Source: Roseateles oligotrophus
GTDB lineage: Bacteria; Pseudomonadota; Gammaproteobacteria; Burkholderiales; Burkholderiaceae_C
Direction of reading: 5' to 3'
Assembly: GCF_014204525.1 (NCBI RefSeq)
Contig: NZ_JACHLP010000006.1
Location: forward strand, 62,001-126,000
DNA: 64,000 nucleotides
Made by a program: the position numbers and the translations under genes. Every line of letters starts with the position of its first letter. Position 1 is the stretch's first letter. Below the pieces are notes generated by a model. The model ran no database searches. It was not told the origin of the DNA and saw only the letters and a program-made list of their open reading frames with translations. This document shows positions 41,573 through 50,588 of this stretch, one piece after another.

Positions 41573-42849
41573 ATGCCTCCATCATTTTCATCTTGCTGAT
41601 CCTGCTGATGCTGACCGGCATGCCGATCAGCATCTCGCTGGGCCTGACCGTCCTGACCTTTCTCTTCACCATGACCCAGGTGCCCATCGAATCGGTGGCC
41701 CTGAAGCTGTTCACCGGCATCGAGAAGTTCGAGATCATGGCGATCCCCTTCTTCATCCTGGCCGGCAACTTCCTGACCCACGGCGGGGTGGCGCGGCGCA
41801 TGATCCGCTTCGCCTCCAGCATGATTGGCCACTGGCATGGGGGCTTGGGCCTGGCCGGCGTGATGGCCTGCGCCCTGTTCGCCGCCGTGTCGGGCTCCTC
41901 GCCCGCCACCGTCGTGGCCATCGGCTCGGTGATCCTGCCGGCCATGGTCAAGCAGGGCTTCCCGAACAAGTTCGGCGCCGGCATCCTGACCACCTCGGGC
42001 TCGCTAGGCATCCTGATCCCGCCCTCCATCGCCATGGTGATGTATTCGGTCTCCACCAACACCTCGGTGGGTGCCATGTTCATCGCCGGCGTGGTGCCGG
42101 GCCTGATGCTGGCCGCGGCCCTGGGTTTCACCACCTGGTTCATCGCCCGCAAGAACAGCTACCCCCGCCTGCCCAAGGCCAGTTGGGGCGAGCGCTGGAC
42201 GGCCTTCCGCGAAAGCGTCTGGGGTTTGCTGCTGATCGTCGTCGTGATGGGCGGCATCTACAGCGGTGTCTTCACGCCCACCGAGGCGGCGGCGATGGCG
42301 GCGGTCTATGCCTTCATCGTGGCCGTCTTCATCTACAAAGACCTGCCACTCAAGCGCCTGCCCAAGGTGCTGCTGGACTCCGCCAGCATGAGCGCCATGC
42401 TGCTCTACATCATCACCAATGCCGTGCTGTTCAGCTTCCTGATGACCAGCGAGGGCGTGCCCCAGGCCATGGCGGACTGGATGATCAACCAGGGCTTTGG
42501 CCCGGTCGCCTTCCTCTTGGTGGTCAATGTGCTCTTGCTGCTGGCTGGCAATGTGATGGAGCCCTCCAGCATCATCCTGATCCTGGCCCCCATCCTGTTC
42601 CCGGTGGCGGTGAAGTTAGGCATCGACCCCATCCACTTCGGTATCCTGATCGTGGTGAATATGGAAGTGGGCATGTGCCATCCGCCGGTGGGCCTGAATC
42701 TCTACGTGGCCTCGGGCATCACCAAGATGGGCATCTCCGAGCTGACCGTGGCCGTCATGCCCTGGCTGCTGACCATGCTGGGCTTCCTGCTGCTGGTCAC
42801 CTATGTGCCTGCGATCTCGCTGTGGCTGCCGAATCTGTTGATGAAGTGA
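41569..42849 (+). CDS. dctM: TRAP transporter large membrane subunit
   Basis: 426 aa with about twelve membrane helices. Family marks: TGMPISISLGL, IPFFILAGNFLTHGGVARRM, FAAVSGSSPATVVAIGSV, TSGSLGILIPPSIAMVMYS and the C-terminal NMEVGMCHPPVGLNLYVAS. It carries the substrate- and Na+-binding sites of the DctPQM importer. The end, ISLWLPNLLMK, is repeated in decayed form at 47263-47302 beyond the NACHT gene. A rho-independent terminator follows. Confidence 0.93.
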   Translation: MNASIIFILLILLMLTGMPISISLGLTVLTFLFTMTQVPIESVALKLFTGIEKFEIMAIPFFILAGNFLTHGGVARRMIRFASSMIGHWHGGLGLAGVMACALFAAVSGSSPATVVAIGSVILPAMVKQGFPNKFGAGILTTSGSLGILIPPSIAMVMYSVSTNTSVGAMFIAGVVPGLMLAAALGFTTWFIARKNSYPRLPKASWGERWTAFRESVWGLLLIVVVMGGIYSGVFTPTEAAAMAAVYAFIVAVFIYKDLPLKRLPKVLLDSASMSAMLLYIITNAVLFSFLMTSEGVPQAMADWMINQGFGPVAFLLVVNVLLLLAGNVMEPSSIILILAPILFPVAVKLGIDPIHFGILIVVNMEVGMCHPPVGLNLYVASGITKMGISELTVAVMPWLLTMLGFLLLVTYVPAISLWLPNLLMK

Positions 42850-42878
42850 GGCTCAGCCGCGCAGGCTGAAGTCCGAAA

Positions 42879-42904
42879 AACCTGGGGCTTGCTCCGGGTT
42901 TTTT
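42879..42904 (+). terminator. Rho-independent terminator of dctPQM
   Basis: AACCTGGGGC-TT-GCTCCGGGTT (10-bp stem with two G-T wobbles) running into TTTTTT, 29 bp after the dctM stop. Confidence 0.8.
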
Positions 42905-42961
42905 GCGGAAGGATTGGTGCGAATAGCGCCGGGGTCGGTTCTTGTTGAATAGGAAATCGCA

Positions 42962-45900
42962 CTATTCTTCGCGTGGAGAGAGGTCGATCACCAGACCAAA
43001 AGTCCGGCCATTCCGGTCAGCGGGCATGTCCGTTGTGAACAAGGCAGCAGCCTGCTCCGCGCTCTGAGGTCGTGCCCCTGAAGGATGGTTCTTCACCGCA
43101 TACCCAAACCACAGCACAAGGTATATCCCGATCCCGGCCGCAGCTGGATTTTTTGTGTAGCGTGCCTCAAGTTGGTCCCACCAGGCGGACCAGACGGTTG
43201 TGTGATTTTCCTTTTTGATCTCAACCGGCACGACCACAAGTTCCCCTCGAATCAATGTGCTGCCCTGAAGATCTGCCCGCTTGTCTGCAGCGCTTGGAAC
43301 CTCTTTCTCAAGGGTAACGTTCTGAAGTTGCAACTGCGGGCGAATCAGCCCCAGTAGCACATCGCGGCATTCGTTCTCACCGCGTGGCTTTCTGCCGCCC
43401 CGGCCGTCTGGTTCCCAGAACAGGTCCAACTGATTGGGGTTGGAGTCTCGGATGCGCTGAGCTAGACGCGTCATCTGATCCAGTATCAGGATGGCCATAT
43501 CACGAGCATTTGCCGGAGCCCGATTCGCCAGAACTTCCGCCACTTGTGGGAGTGGTGGAGCAAAAAATGTACAAGCTCTGCGCAAAAGGCGTTGCTCGCC
43601 AATGCACCAGTCAAGTTCAGAGGCCCAAGGTGACATGCAGGCCAGTTGTCGAAGCCGGCCAAGCTCGGTGGCCGCTTGTTTGCTCGATATGCGAGCCAAC
43701 ACCATTAGCGAGTTGTAAATAGTTCGGTGCTCTCGCTCAGATGGGGCGTTCGGTTCGTGATAGAGAGGATCTCCACAAGCAACGGCGCAGTCGGCGAGCA
43801 ATTCAGCAAGCCATCCGAGCACTTCAGGTCGTCGCTGTGCCAAGCCCGTCCAATCTGCCTCTTGCGTCTGTATTGCTTTTCTGATGGTCAGGGCAATGTC
43901 TGCGTCGACGTCTGCGAGTGTGCGCAGCGCTATGAGGTGCAGTTCGGGATCAAATTCGATGGACGCTGTATGCAGGGCAATGCAGAACTCCACCGATATG
44001 GTCCTGCCTGCAAGGAGTTTGCTGAGAATGTTTGACCAATCACTGAGAGCCAGATGCCGGCGAGCTGCGCTTACCAAGGCCTCATTGAAAAGGCGCATTT
44101 GGTCCGGCGATGGGGTGTTTGGAATGGCATTGAGCAGGACGGGCAAGAGCTCGCGGACGAATGCTTGTGGAGCTTCTTGTTTGCGCAGAAAGTAGTAGGT
44201 GCTGAGCTGCGGCGTCGGATGCGCAATATCCCTCTCCGCCAGGGGACGAAGAATGCGCAATACATCCGCTGACCGATGTGCATACAGTGCCGTCAACCAA
44301 TTGGCCTGTCTGCCATGCGCGTCAACCAGCTGACAGCCGATCAAGGCCTCAAGCGTCGGCTCAGACCAGGCCCTGATGACTTCCGGATTGGCTTCAAAAA
44401 GAAGTTCTGCGGCGAGCAAACAGACATAGCTCAACCAGAGGCGCTTCCCTTCGGCGTGTGTGACTTTGATTTCGTCTAAGGTCGGGAGATCATCTCTCGA
44501 TAGTGCAGCGCATATGCCCTTGATCGCACGCCAGGCTTCTTCCGGTGTGCCACCCAGGTAGTTGCTGACTCGCGCAATGGCGTCGTTGCCGGCGACGCCG
44601 TGCAGTTCTTTCTTGTAGGCCAGGGAAATTTCCCCCATCAACCAGAGTTCACCTGCCCCATCAAAAACAGCTGGAAGCAAGGGCAGGATCCTTGCACGGT
44701 GTTCTGATAGTCGGAGTGAGCTTGCTCTGGCGACTCTTTGCGTTCGAAGATGATCCCTTCCTCGCCAATCGTCAAGCCGGCAAGAGGTAGATTCTTCGAC
44801 CCAGGACGTCGCTTCAGGCCACCGTGTCGAGTTCGCCTCTACCCAACTCCAGACATCGTCCAGATCAATGGCAAAGGTATCGAGCGGGTGCGTTGCCACA
44901 TGTGCGGCCTGTACAACCCAGTGTCGTGCCAGTTCTAGGTCATCGGTTCTGGAGGCCTGCAGCAGCAGCCATCGATACCAGTTTCTCGGGCGCCTAGCTC
45001 TGTGTAGGCGTGAGTCAATCTCCCATATGCGACGCATGGCCGCGTCTAAACTCTTTGACCCATTTGCGCTGCTTAACAACAGGGCTTTCATGCGCCGCGG
45101 CCGGGCAGTCAACCATTCGTCAATACTTTGTTGTTTAGCATCGTCCGTTTCGACACTGCCGTAGCGACTCAGCCTCAGCCCGAACCATTCATGTAACTGC
45201 TTGTCGCTGGCATCGTCACCAATCCCCTGCAAAGCCCGCAATAGCAACTTGCATGCGATCTCTGCCAAGGTGTCGGAAAACCGGGAACTGCTTTGGTCGC
45301 TGTTGACTTCGGGCAACTTGATCAAAGCTAGAGCTGTCGCCATGGCCTCCGGTATCTGGTCGTCAGGCATTTTTTCGACGTAGTCGTCGGCCCAGAACAT
45401 GTGATAGTTACCAATCAGATTGGTAGCCTTCGCGGCGTGCAGGTGGCGCAGTGCGATGGGTGCAGGAATGCTGTTGGGATAGGCCTCGGCAAGGATGTGA
45501 CCGACCAGTTCGTCGTCTTCATCAGCGAACTTTCCCACGCGGAAATCTTCAAGGACAGATGCCGTCTCCTCGGCGTTGTAGTTTATGCACCTGAGCCATG
45601 CCGATGCAGCCATACGGCGTGTGCGAGAAAAATGGGTGGCATCCTCCAGAGCGGCCCGCATATCTTGTGCCAAATCGGGCAGAGCGTCACCATGAATGAC
45701 GGCATCAATCACACATTCTAGAAGCGCTTCATGAGCCAAGTCTCGATCAGGGCGTTGGAGCAGATGTCTCAATTCCGGAACCATATCGCTGGTTCCCAAG
45801 GCACCAAAAGGATGAGCTAGCCAGAGCCCATTTCGGAACCATGGGAAGCGGATGGCCTCTCGTCCTAGCGCTCCAAGAATCAGTGTCTTTTCAGCGGTGC

Positions 45901-47050
45901 TGAAGTCTCTTACGTCCCCGTATAGCACCAGACCTACCGGGTCAGTCTGGATGAGAAGTTCGCGCTCGGTCAGGCAATGTACGGTAAGCCAGCCATGCAG
46001 GCCACGCAAGGAGTCAACGACACCTCCATCTTCCCCGGTCATGAGGGCAAGAAGCCGACGAATTGGCAGCCCGCGTTCCATTACGAGTTTTGCGAGGGCT
46101 TTGCCGCCCAAATACTCGGCGATGGTTCTGTGCCAGGGGGCGTAGCGCTCGCCTTCTGCACCAAACAGCTTTGTCCCCAGTGTCGCTGACAGGAGTTTGG
46201 CGTCGAGTTCCAGAGAGATCGGAATATCGGCAACCAAAGCGCCTCCTTCACCACAATCGCCGGGGTCTTTTGTGATGTAGGAAATGTCTGCAAGTAGCAG
46301 CAACGCGGACAGCTTGCCTGCTGCCTCTTGAAGCAGGTCTTCGGCTATCAGTCCATGCTGACAGGAGTCTCTGTGTCGTGTGTTGTGCTCCTGAGCCATT
46401 TGTTTGCACGCAAGTGCATAAACGGCTGAGCGGCTTTTCGGCCATTGGCCTCGGCAAACGACGCTGGACAGTAGTTTGAGCAGCAGTGGGCTTCCCAGCA
46501 ATGCTCCTAGATCGTGCCGGTGGGCTTCTTCAAAGAATTCGTTGATCGCGTTGTCGCCGGACTGCAGCCATGTGCCGAGCAAAGTACGAATATCGGATTC
46601 GCTCAGTCGATCCAATCGAAGCTCACGTACATTGCCGGAGGGGGCAACCAAGGATAAATCTTGAGCCCCTCCCTGGAGCCAATCCGCTTCACGGCATGAC
46701 AGGCGAAAGCGAGGTTTGCCGAGTTCCGCCAGCCTGGTGCGTATTTCATCCAGTGGGGCCGAACTGTTACCAAGAACAGCGCGTCGTTCGTCCAGCGCAT
46801 CTATAAAAAGAGTCTTCCCCGCGCACATGGCGCTTGTCGAAACACACAAGAAGTCTCTGGCAGTGAAGTACAACGCGCTATTCCCCAGCGCTTCCGCCTC
46901 TTGCCGGAAGACAGAAGTCTTGCCGGAGCCCGGTTCACCCAACAGAACATAGGAATCAAGGTCGCGAAACGAGGCCATCGGGGCGGACTCGCTCCCCTGA
47001 TCCTCGATTTTGAAAGTGGCTGTGCGAAACAGTGGAATGAGGTCAAGCAT
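42962..47050 (-). CDS. NACHT/STAND-like NTPase with C-terminal PD-(D/E)XK nuclease-like domain (candidate antiphage protein)
   Basis: 1362 aa, with no signal peptide or membrane helix. Walker A GEPGSGKT (38-45, K44) comes almost at the N-terminus, then Walker B LFIDALDE (81-88), FRLSCREADW and a NACHT-like winged region ending YAPWHRTIAEYLGGKALAK, the usual FxHxTFxEYLAA position. About 800 residues of degenerate helical (HEAT/TPR-like) repeats follow. The last 130 residues fit a PD-(D/E)XK nuclease: E in GENECRDVLLGLI, D1260 (KRADLQG), E1277-I-K1279 (VPVEIKKE), then an amphipathic helix with WDQLEARY. The layout (sensor switch, helical repeats, nuclease) is that of antiviral STAND proteins, except that the nuclease is C-terminal where Avs proteins carry it N-terminally. 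It is lower in GC than its neighbours and no partner gene is present, so it would be a single-gene system (inference). Confidence 0.75.
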   Translation of the reverse strand: MLDLIPLFRTATFKIEDQGSESAPMASFRDLDSYVLLGEPGSGKTSVFRQEAEALGNSALYFTARDFLCVSTSAMCAGKTLFIDALDERRAVLGNSSAPLDEIRTRLAELGKPRFRLSCREADWLQGGAQDLSLVAPSGNVRELRLDRLSESDIRTLLGTWLQSGDNAINEFFEEAHRHDLGALLGSPLLLKLLSSVVCRGQWPKSRSAVYALACKQMAQEHNTRHRDSCQHGLIAEDLLQEAAGKLSALLLLADISYITKDPGDCGEGGALVADIPISLELDAKLLSATLGTKLFGAEGERYAPWHRTIAEYLGGKALAKLVMERGLPIRRLLALMTGEDGGVVDSLRGLHGWLTVHCLTERELLIQTDPVGLVLYGDVRDFSTAEKTLILGALGREAIRFPWFRNGLWLAHPFGALGTSDMVPELRHLLQRPDRDLAHEALLECVIDAVIHGDALPDLAQDMRAALEDATHFSRTRRMAASAWLRCINYNAEETASVLEDFRVGKFADEDDELVGHILAEAYPNSIPAPIALRHLHAAKATNLIGNYHMFWADDYVEKMPDDQIPEAMATALALIKLPEVNSDQSSSRFSDTLAEIACKLLLRALQGIGDDASDKQLHEWFGLRLSRYGSVETDDAKQQSIDEWLTARPRRMKALLLSSANGSKSLDAAMRRIWEIDSRLHRARRPRNWYRWLLLQASRTDDLELARHWVVQAAHVATHPLDTFAIDLDDVWSWVEANSTRWPEATSWVEESTSCRLDDWRGRDHLRTQRVARASSLRLSEHRARILPLLPAVFDGAGELWLMGEISLAYKKELHGVAGNDAIARVSNYLGGTPEEAWRAIKGICAALSRDDLPTLDEIKVTHAEGKRLWLSYVCLLAAELLFEANPEVIRAWSEPTLEALIGCQLVDAHGRQANWLTALYAHRSADVLRILRPLAERDIAHPTPQLSTYYFLRKQEAPQAFVRELLPVLLNAIPNTPSPDQMRLFNEALVSAARRHLALSDWSNILSKLLAGRTISVEFCIALHTASIEFDPELHLIALRTLADVDADIALTIRKAIQTQEADWTGLAQRRPEVLGWLAELLADCAVACGDPLYHEPNAPSEREHRTIYNSLMVLARISSKQAATELGRLRQLACMSPWASELDWCIGEQRLLRRACTFFAPPLPQVAEVLANRAPANARDMAILILDQMTRLAQRIRDSNPNQLDLFWEPDGRGGRKPRGENECRDVLLGLIRPQLQLQNVTLEKEVPSAADKRADLQGSTLIRGELVVVPVEIKKENHTTVWSAWWDQLEARYTKNPAAAGIGIYLVLWFGYAVKNHPSGARPQSAEQAAALFTTDMPADRNGRTFGLVIDLSPREE

Positions 47051-47244
47051 CGGAAATGGCGAGTGATTCTGGCGTTATGCAAAGCCAAGAGCAGCGAGAC
47101 CCCCTAGTGTCATCGACCATGGATAGGCTGGAAGCAGTCTAAAGCGTAGGCTCAGTTGAGCGGCGGCCTGCGCCACCTGCCCAGGTGCAACTGGGCACAA
47201 CCTGCATGAGTGCCGCGCGCCTCCCCGTTGATGGCCAATATGCT

Positions 47245-47302
47245 CTTGCTACCTGTGTGTCGGCGATCTCGCTGTGGCTGTCCAATCTGCCAATGAAGCA
47301 GG
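47245..47302 (+). pseudogene. Decayed copy of the dctM 3' end
   Basis: This stretch aligns with 42793-42850, the end of dctM: GCGATCTCGCTGTGGCTG is identical at 42811-42828 and 47263-47280, and the flanks translate as ISLWLSNLPMK versus ISLWLPNLLMK. The stop is lost and nothing of the rest of dctM is present. It lies on the far side of the NACHT gene in the same orientation as dctM, so the two bracket a 4.4-kb segment. The remaining DNA between 47051 and 47329 holds no gene. Confidence 0.7.
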
Positions 47303-47329
47303 GTAGGGCGGCGGCGCAGCAGAAAGGTT

Positions 47330-47764
47330 TCAGCGCTCGTACAGCAGCATCTCGGGGCTGGCCTTGTTGCAGGGCTGCTGGCATTGCCAGCGCTGCTGCT
47401 CGCTTTTCTCCGTCCAGACGCTGCCCTGGGTTTTGACCAGGAGGTAGCGGCTGCCGTAGAGCGGCGACTCGCGATTGCCGTCGCACCAGATCGCCCGTGG
47501 GAAGTCGCTGCGGCGGTGGCAGACCTCTTTGACCCAGCGCGCCGTGCCGGCCCCGGTCGGCAACTGCACCTGGCCCAACAGGTCTTGCACCTTGGGGTCG
47601 GTCTTGCTGGGCCGCATCTCGTCCACGATCAGGCTGGTGACAGCCTGGCCCTGTGCGTTCAGCCCGTTGAAGGAACCCCAGCGTGGGGCGAGTTCGGCCG
47701 CTGTCACTGCGCTGGCCAGCAGGGCCAGCGCCAGGCCGCCCATCCATGGGTTTGCCCTGCGCAT
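47330..47764 (-). CDS. Small secreted protein of unknown function
   Basis: About 144 aa from the ATG at 47764. The signal peptide runs to about SAVTAAEL, so it is periplasmic or secreted. Four cysteines (in KEVCHRR, IWCDGN, RWQCQQPC) could form two disulphides. The segment VWTEKSEQQRWQCQQ is polar and no family is recognised. Its start overlaps the stop of the 167-aa gene upstream (ATGA), so the two are an operon. Confidence 0.65.
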   Translation of the reverse strand: MRRANPWMGGLALALLASAVTAAELAPRWGSFNGLNAQGQAVTSLIVDEMRPSKTDPKVQDLLGQVQLPTGAGTARWVKEVCHRRSDFPRAIWCDGNRESPLYGSRYLLVKTQGSVWTEKSEQQRWQCQQPCNKASPEMLLYER

Positions 47765-48267
47765 CAAAAGGGCTCGCTGCCTTCACGAATCTCCACACCC
47801 AGCAGCTCGCTGCATTGCTGCACCGTGGCGGCGCTGTCGCTGCGGGTGATCCAGCCGGCGTAGCAATCGCCCTCGGTGTCCCAGTTCCACAGCGTCAGGC
47901 CCTGGGCGGCCAGCTCGGCGTGAGCGCGCTGCATCAGCTCGGGCACATCGTGCTCGTCCAGAAAATCCTCGTCCAGCGCGTCCTCGACGCCAAAGCTCAG
48001 GCTGGCGCCCCAGCCCTGGGCCAGCTGCTGCAGGCATTGCACAAAGGACTCGCTGTCCTTCCAGTCGACAAAAAAGCCGCTCTGCCAGTCGATCGCTTCC
48101 TTGAGGGTCCAGAGCGCGCCCTCCTCGTCTTCCTCCGTCGCCGCCTCGGCATAGGCGCTGCGGTGGGCTTGGGCCAGGGCGGGCTGGGCCGCGATGACGG
48201 CGATGAGCCGCTCAATGGCTGCCGGGATGGCGGGGCTGTCTTGCTGCGTGGCCGTGCTGCTGCTCAT
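47764..48267 (-). CDS. Conserved hypothetical cytoplasmic protein (DUF6630-like)
   Basis: About 167 aa from the ATG at 48267; the longer frame lies over the divergent promoter. The sequence is acidic and helical, with WTLKEAIDWQSGFFVDWKDS in the middle and LTLWNWDTEGDCYAGWITRS near the end, a pattern I associate with DUF6630-type proteins, though not firmly. No catalytic motif is visible. It overlaps the following secreted-protein gene and diverges from the TetR-RND operon. Confidence 0.55.
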   Translation of the reverse strand: MSSSTATQQDSPAIPAAIERLIAVIAAQPALAQAHRSAYAEAATEEDEEGALWTLKEAIDWQSGFFVDWKDSESFVQCLQQLAQGWGASLSFGVEDALDEDFLDEHDVPELMQRAHAELAAQGLTLWNWDTEGDCYAGWITRSDSAATVQQCSELLGVEIREGSEPF

Positions 48268-48409
48268 GCTTGAATCTTTGCTCCATGTAATTTGCAAGTT
48301 AATGCAGTATCCGCTGCCCGTCTCTGGGGCGGCAGCTCCGCCGGCTTGAAAAGTCCTGCCAGCGCACACCGTTCGCCAATCGCCCAATTTCCCGCGCCCG
48401 CGCAGGGGA

Positions 48410-48429
48410 TTAATCAATCGATTGATTAA
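48410..48429. promoter_or_regulatory. Perfect 20-bp palindrome, operator of the TetR-RND operon
   Basis: TTAATCAATCGATTGATTAA, 18 bp before the tetR start codon and thus over or next to its promoter. Size, symmetry and position fit autoregulation by the adjacent TetR-family protein. Confidence 0.75.
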
Positions 48430-48447
48430 ATTCCCTAAGATGGCGCG

Positions 48448-49116
48448 ATGCCAGACACCAAGCCTCTTCAAGACACCGGCCCAAGCCGCAAGACCCGTCT
48501 CTTGCGCGCGGCCGCCAGCGTCTTTGCCGCCAAGGGTTTTGAGCGCGCCAGCACGCGCGAGATCTGCCAGGCCGCCGGCGTCAATATCGGCCTGATCGCC
48601 TATTACTTCGGCGACAAGCTGGGGCTTTACCGTGCGCTGATGGAGCAGCCGGTGGCCGATGTCATGGCCCGCATGCCGCCGCCCGATGCGGCGCTGCCGC
48701 TGCAGCCCTGGCTGCGCGGCTTTTACACCGCTTTTCTGACGCCGCTGCGCGATGGCGACGAGGCCATGTCCCAGCTGATGCGCTTGTGCGCGCGCGAGAC
48801 CCTGGAGCCCAGCGCCGTCTATCTGGAGATCTGCCAGCAAAGCATCGCGCCGCACCACCATGCCCTGGTCGCCATGCTGGCGCAGCGCTGCGGCGTGGCC
48901 GAGGTGGACGCGGAGCTACACCAGCTCGGCTTCGCCCTGGTGGCCCTGGTTTTTGACTACTGGATGTCGGCCGACTATATGGAGGCCGTGGTGCCCGGCC
49001 TGGTTTACGGGCCCGAAGCCTTTGAGCGCATCCTGCACCGCCTGGTCGGCTATGGCCAGGCCCTGATCGAACACGAGATCGCCCTGCGCCAGGGCAAGGA
49101 GAAAAAGCATGGCTGA
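48448..49116 (+). CDS. TetR-family repressor (CecR/YbiH type) of the efflux operon
   Basis: 222 aa. The N-terminal HTH is RKTRLLRAAASVFAAKGFER, then STREICQAAGVNIGLIAYYF. The C-terminal domain, with MRLCARETLEPSAVYLEI, matches the DUF1956/CecR group whose members control RND and ABC drug efflux. A perfect palindrome precedes the gene. Its 3' end overlaps the next gene (outer-membrane channel) by 8 bp, so repressor and pump share one transcript and the system is self-limiting. Confidence 0.9.
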   Translation: MPDTKPLQDTGPSRKTRLLRAAASVFAAKGFERASTREICQAAGVNIGLIAYYFGDKLGLYRALMEQPVADVMARMPPPDAALPLQPWLRGFYTAFLTPLRDGDEAMSQLMRLCARETLEPSAVYLEICQQSIAPHHHALVAMLAQRCGVAEVDAELHQLGFALVALVFDYWMSADYMEAVVPGLVYGPEAFERILHRLVGYGQALIEHEIALRQGKEKKHG

Positions 49117-50566
49117 ACAACCGGGGCGGCGGCGCATTATTGCGCTGTTCAAAATTACTGCCGCTTGTTTAACTGGTTATTTGAGCGGATGTGCGTTGAG
49201 CCCGATGCCGGCCAGTGCGGCCCGCGCGGCCGCAGCGCCGGCGGCTTGGGTCGCGCCCCTGCCGGCGCCGGTCGCGGCGGCTGAGGCCCCCGCCGCAGTG
49301 CCGGCCTGGTGGGGCCGCTTCGACGACCCGGCACTGGCCGCCCTGGTCGAGCAGACCCTGGCCGCCAACCCCGGCCTGCAGCAGGCGCAGGCGCGCATCC
49401 AGCAGGCGCGCGCCCTGGCCCAGCAGGCCGGCAGCGCCCGCAGCCCCGACCTGCAGCTGAACGGCCTGGCCCAGACCCAGCGCCTGGCCCTGGCCGAGGG
49501 CGTGCCCCGCCAGCGCCTGGCCCAGCTGAACCTGGAGGCGGGCTGGGAGATCGATCTGTTCTCCCGCGTGCGCCTTGGGGCCGAGGCCGCCGGTGCGCGC
49601 CTGCAGGTCAGCGCCTTCGACGCCCAGGCCATGCGCCTGGCCCTGGCGGCCGAACTGGCGCGCCAGTTCATCGCCCTGCGCGCCTGTGAACGCCAGACCC
49701 AGATCGCGGCCGAGGACGCCCAGGCCGCCATCCGCCTGGCTGCCTGGAGCGCCGACAAGCAGGCCGTGGGCCTGGAGAGCGCCGCCGCCAGCACCCTGCT
49801 GCGTGCCGCAGCCGCCGAAGGCCAGAGCCGCCAGTTGGCCCAGCAGGCCGAGTGTGAGGTGCAGATCAAGGCCCTGGTGGCCCTGAGCGATCGGCCCGAG
49901 CCGGCGCTGCGCGCCCTGCTGGCCGCTGGTCATGCGCGCCTGCCGGTGCTCAGCGGCGGCGGCCTGAGCGTCCACGCCCTGCCGGCCCAGACCCTGGCCC
50001 AGCGCCCCGACCTGGCCGCCGGCGAGGCCCAGCTGCGTGCCGCCTGGGCCGAGCGTGGTGCCGCCGAGGCTGGGCGTTACCCCCAGCTGCGCCTGGGCGG
50101 CTCCATCACCCTGGCGGCCTTGCAGCTGGCGGGTGGCCCGCGCGCGGAGGGCAGCGGCTGGAGCTTTGGCCCCAGCCTGACGCTGCCGCTGTTTGACGGC
50201 GGCGCCCGCCGCGCCGAGGCCCAGGCCGCCCAAGCCCGTTTCGACGAGGCCCAGGCCGGCTATCGAGGCCTGGTCTTGCAGGCCGTGCGCGAGGTGGAGG
50301 AGGCGCTGGTGCGCCTGGACGCCGCCGGGGCGCGCAGCCAGCACGCCCAGGCCAGCGCGGCCGGCTACACGGCCGCCGCCCAGGCCAGCCAGGAAAGCTG
50401 GCGCGCCGGCCTGAGCGGCGCGCCCGAGCTGGAACAGTTGCGCCGCCAGGCCTTGGCCGCCCAGGCCGCCCTGGTGGCCCTACAGGCCGAGCGCCTGAGT
50501 GCCTGGATCGCCCTCTACAAGGCCGCGGGCGGCGGCTGGCAAGCCGACGCCGCCGCCATCGATTGA
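49109..50566 (+). CDS. Outer-membrane efflux channel lipoprotein (NodT/OprM family)
   Basis: 485 aa. Lipoprotein signal with YLSGCAL. PAWWGRFDDPALAALVEQTL at the start of the mature region and the duplicated coiled-coil/beta segments (LAQLNLEAGWEIDLFSRVRL; FGPSLTLPLFDGGARRAEA) are the OEP repeats of TolC-like trimers. It forms the exit duct of the tripartite pump encoded with it. Very Ala- and Gln-rich. It starts inside the tetR gene, 8 bp before its end. Confidence 0.9.
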   Translation: MAEQPGRRRIIALFKITAACLTGYLSGCALSPMPASAARAAAAPAAWVAPLPAPVAAAEAPAAVPAWWGRFDDPALAALVEQTLAANPGLQQAQARIQQARALAQQAGSARSPDLQLNGLAQTQRLALAEGVPRQRLAQLNLEAGWEIDLFSRVRLGAEAAGARLQVSAFDAQAMRLALAAELARQFIALRACERQTQIAAEDAQAAIRLAAWSADKQAVGLESAAASTLLRAAAAEGQSRQLAQQAECEVQIKALVALSDRPEPALRALLAAGHARLPVLSGGGLSVHALPAQTLAQRPDLAAGEAQLRAAWAERGAAEAGRYPQLRLGGSITLAALQLAGGPRAEGSGWSFGPSLTLPLFDGGARRAEAQAAQARFDEAQAGYRGLVLQAVREVEEALVRLDAAGARSQHAQASAAGYTAAAQASQESWRAGLSGAPELEQLRRQALAAQAALVALQAERLSAWIALYKAAGGGWQADAAAID

Positions 50567-50588
50567 ACCCATTCATCTGAGACTCACC

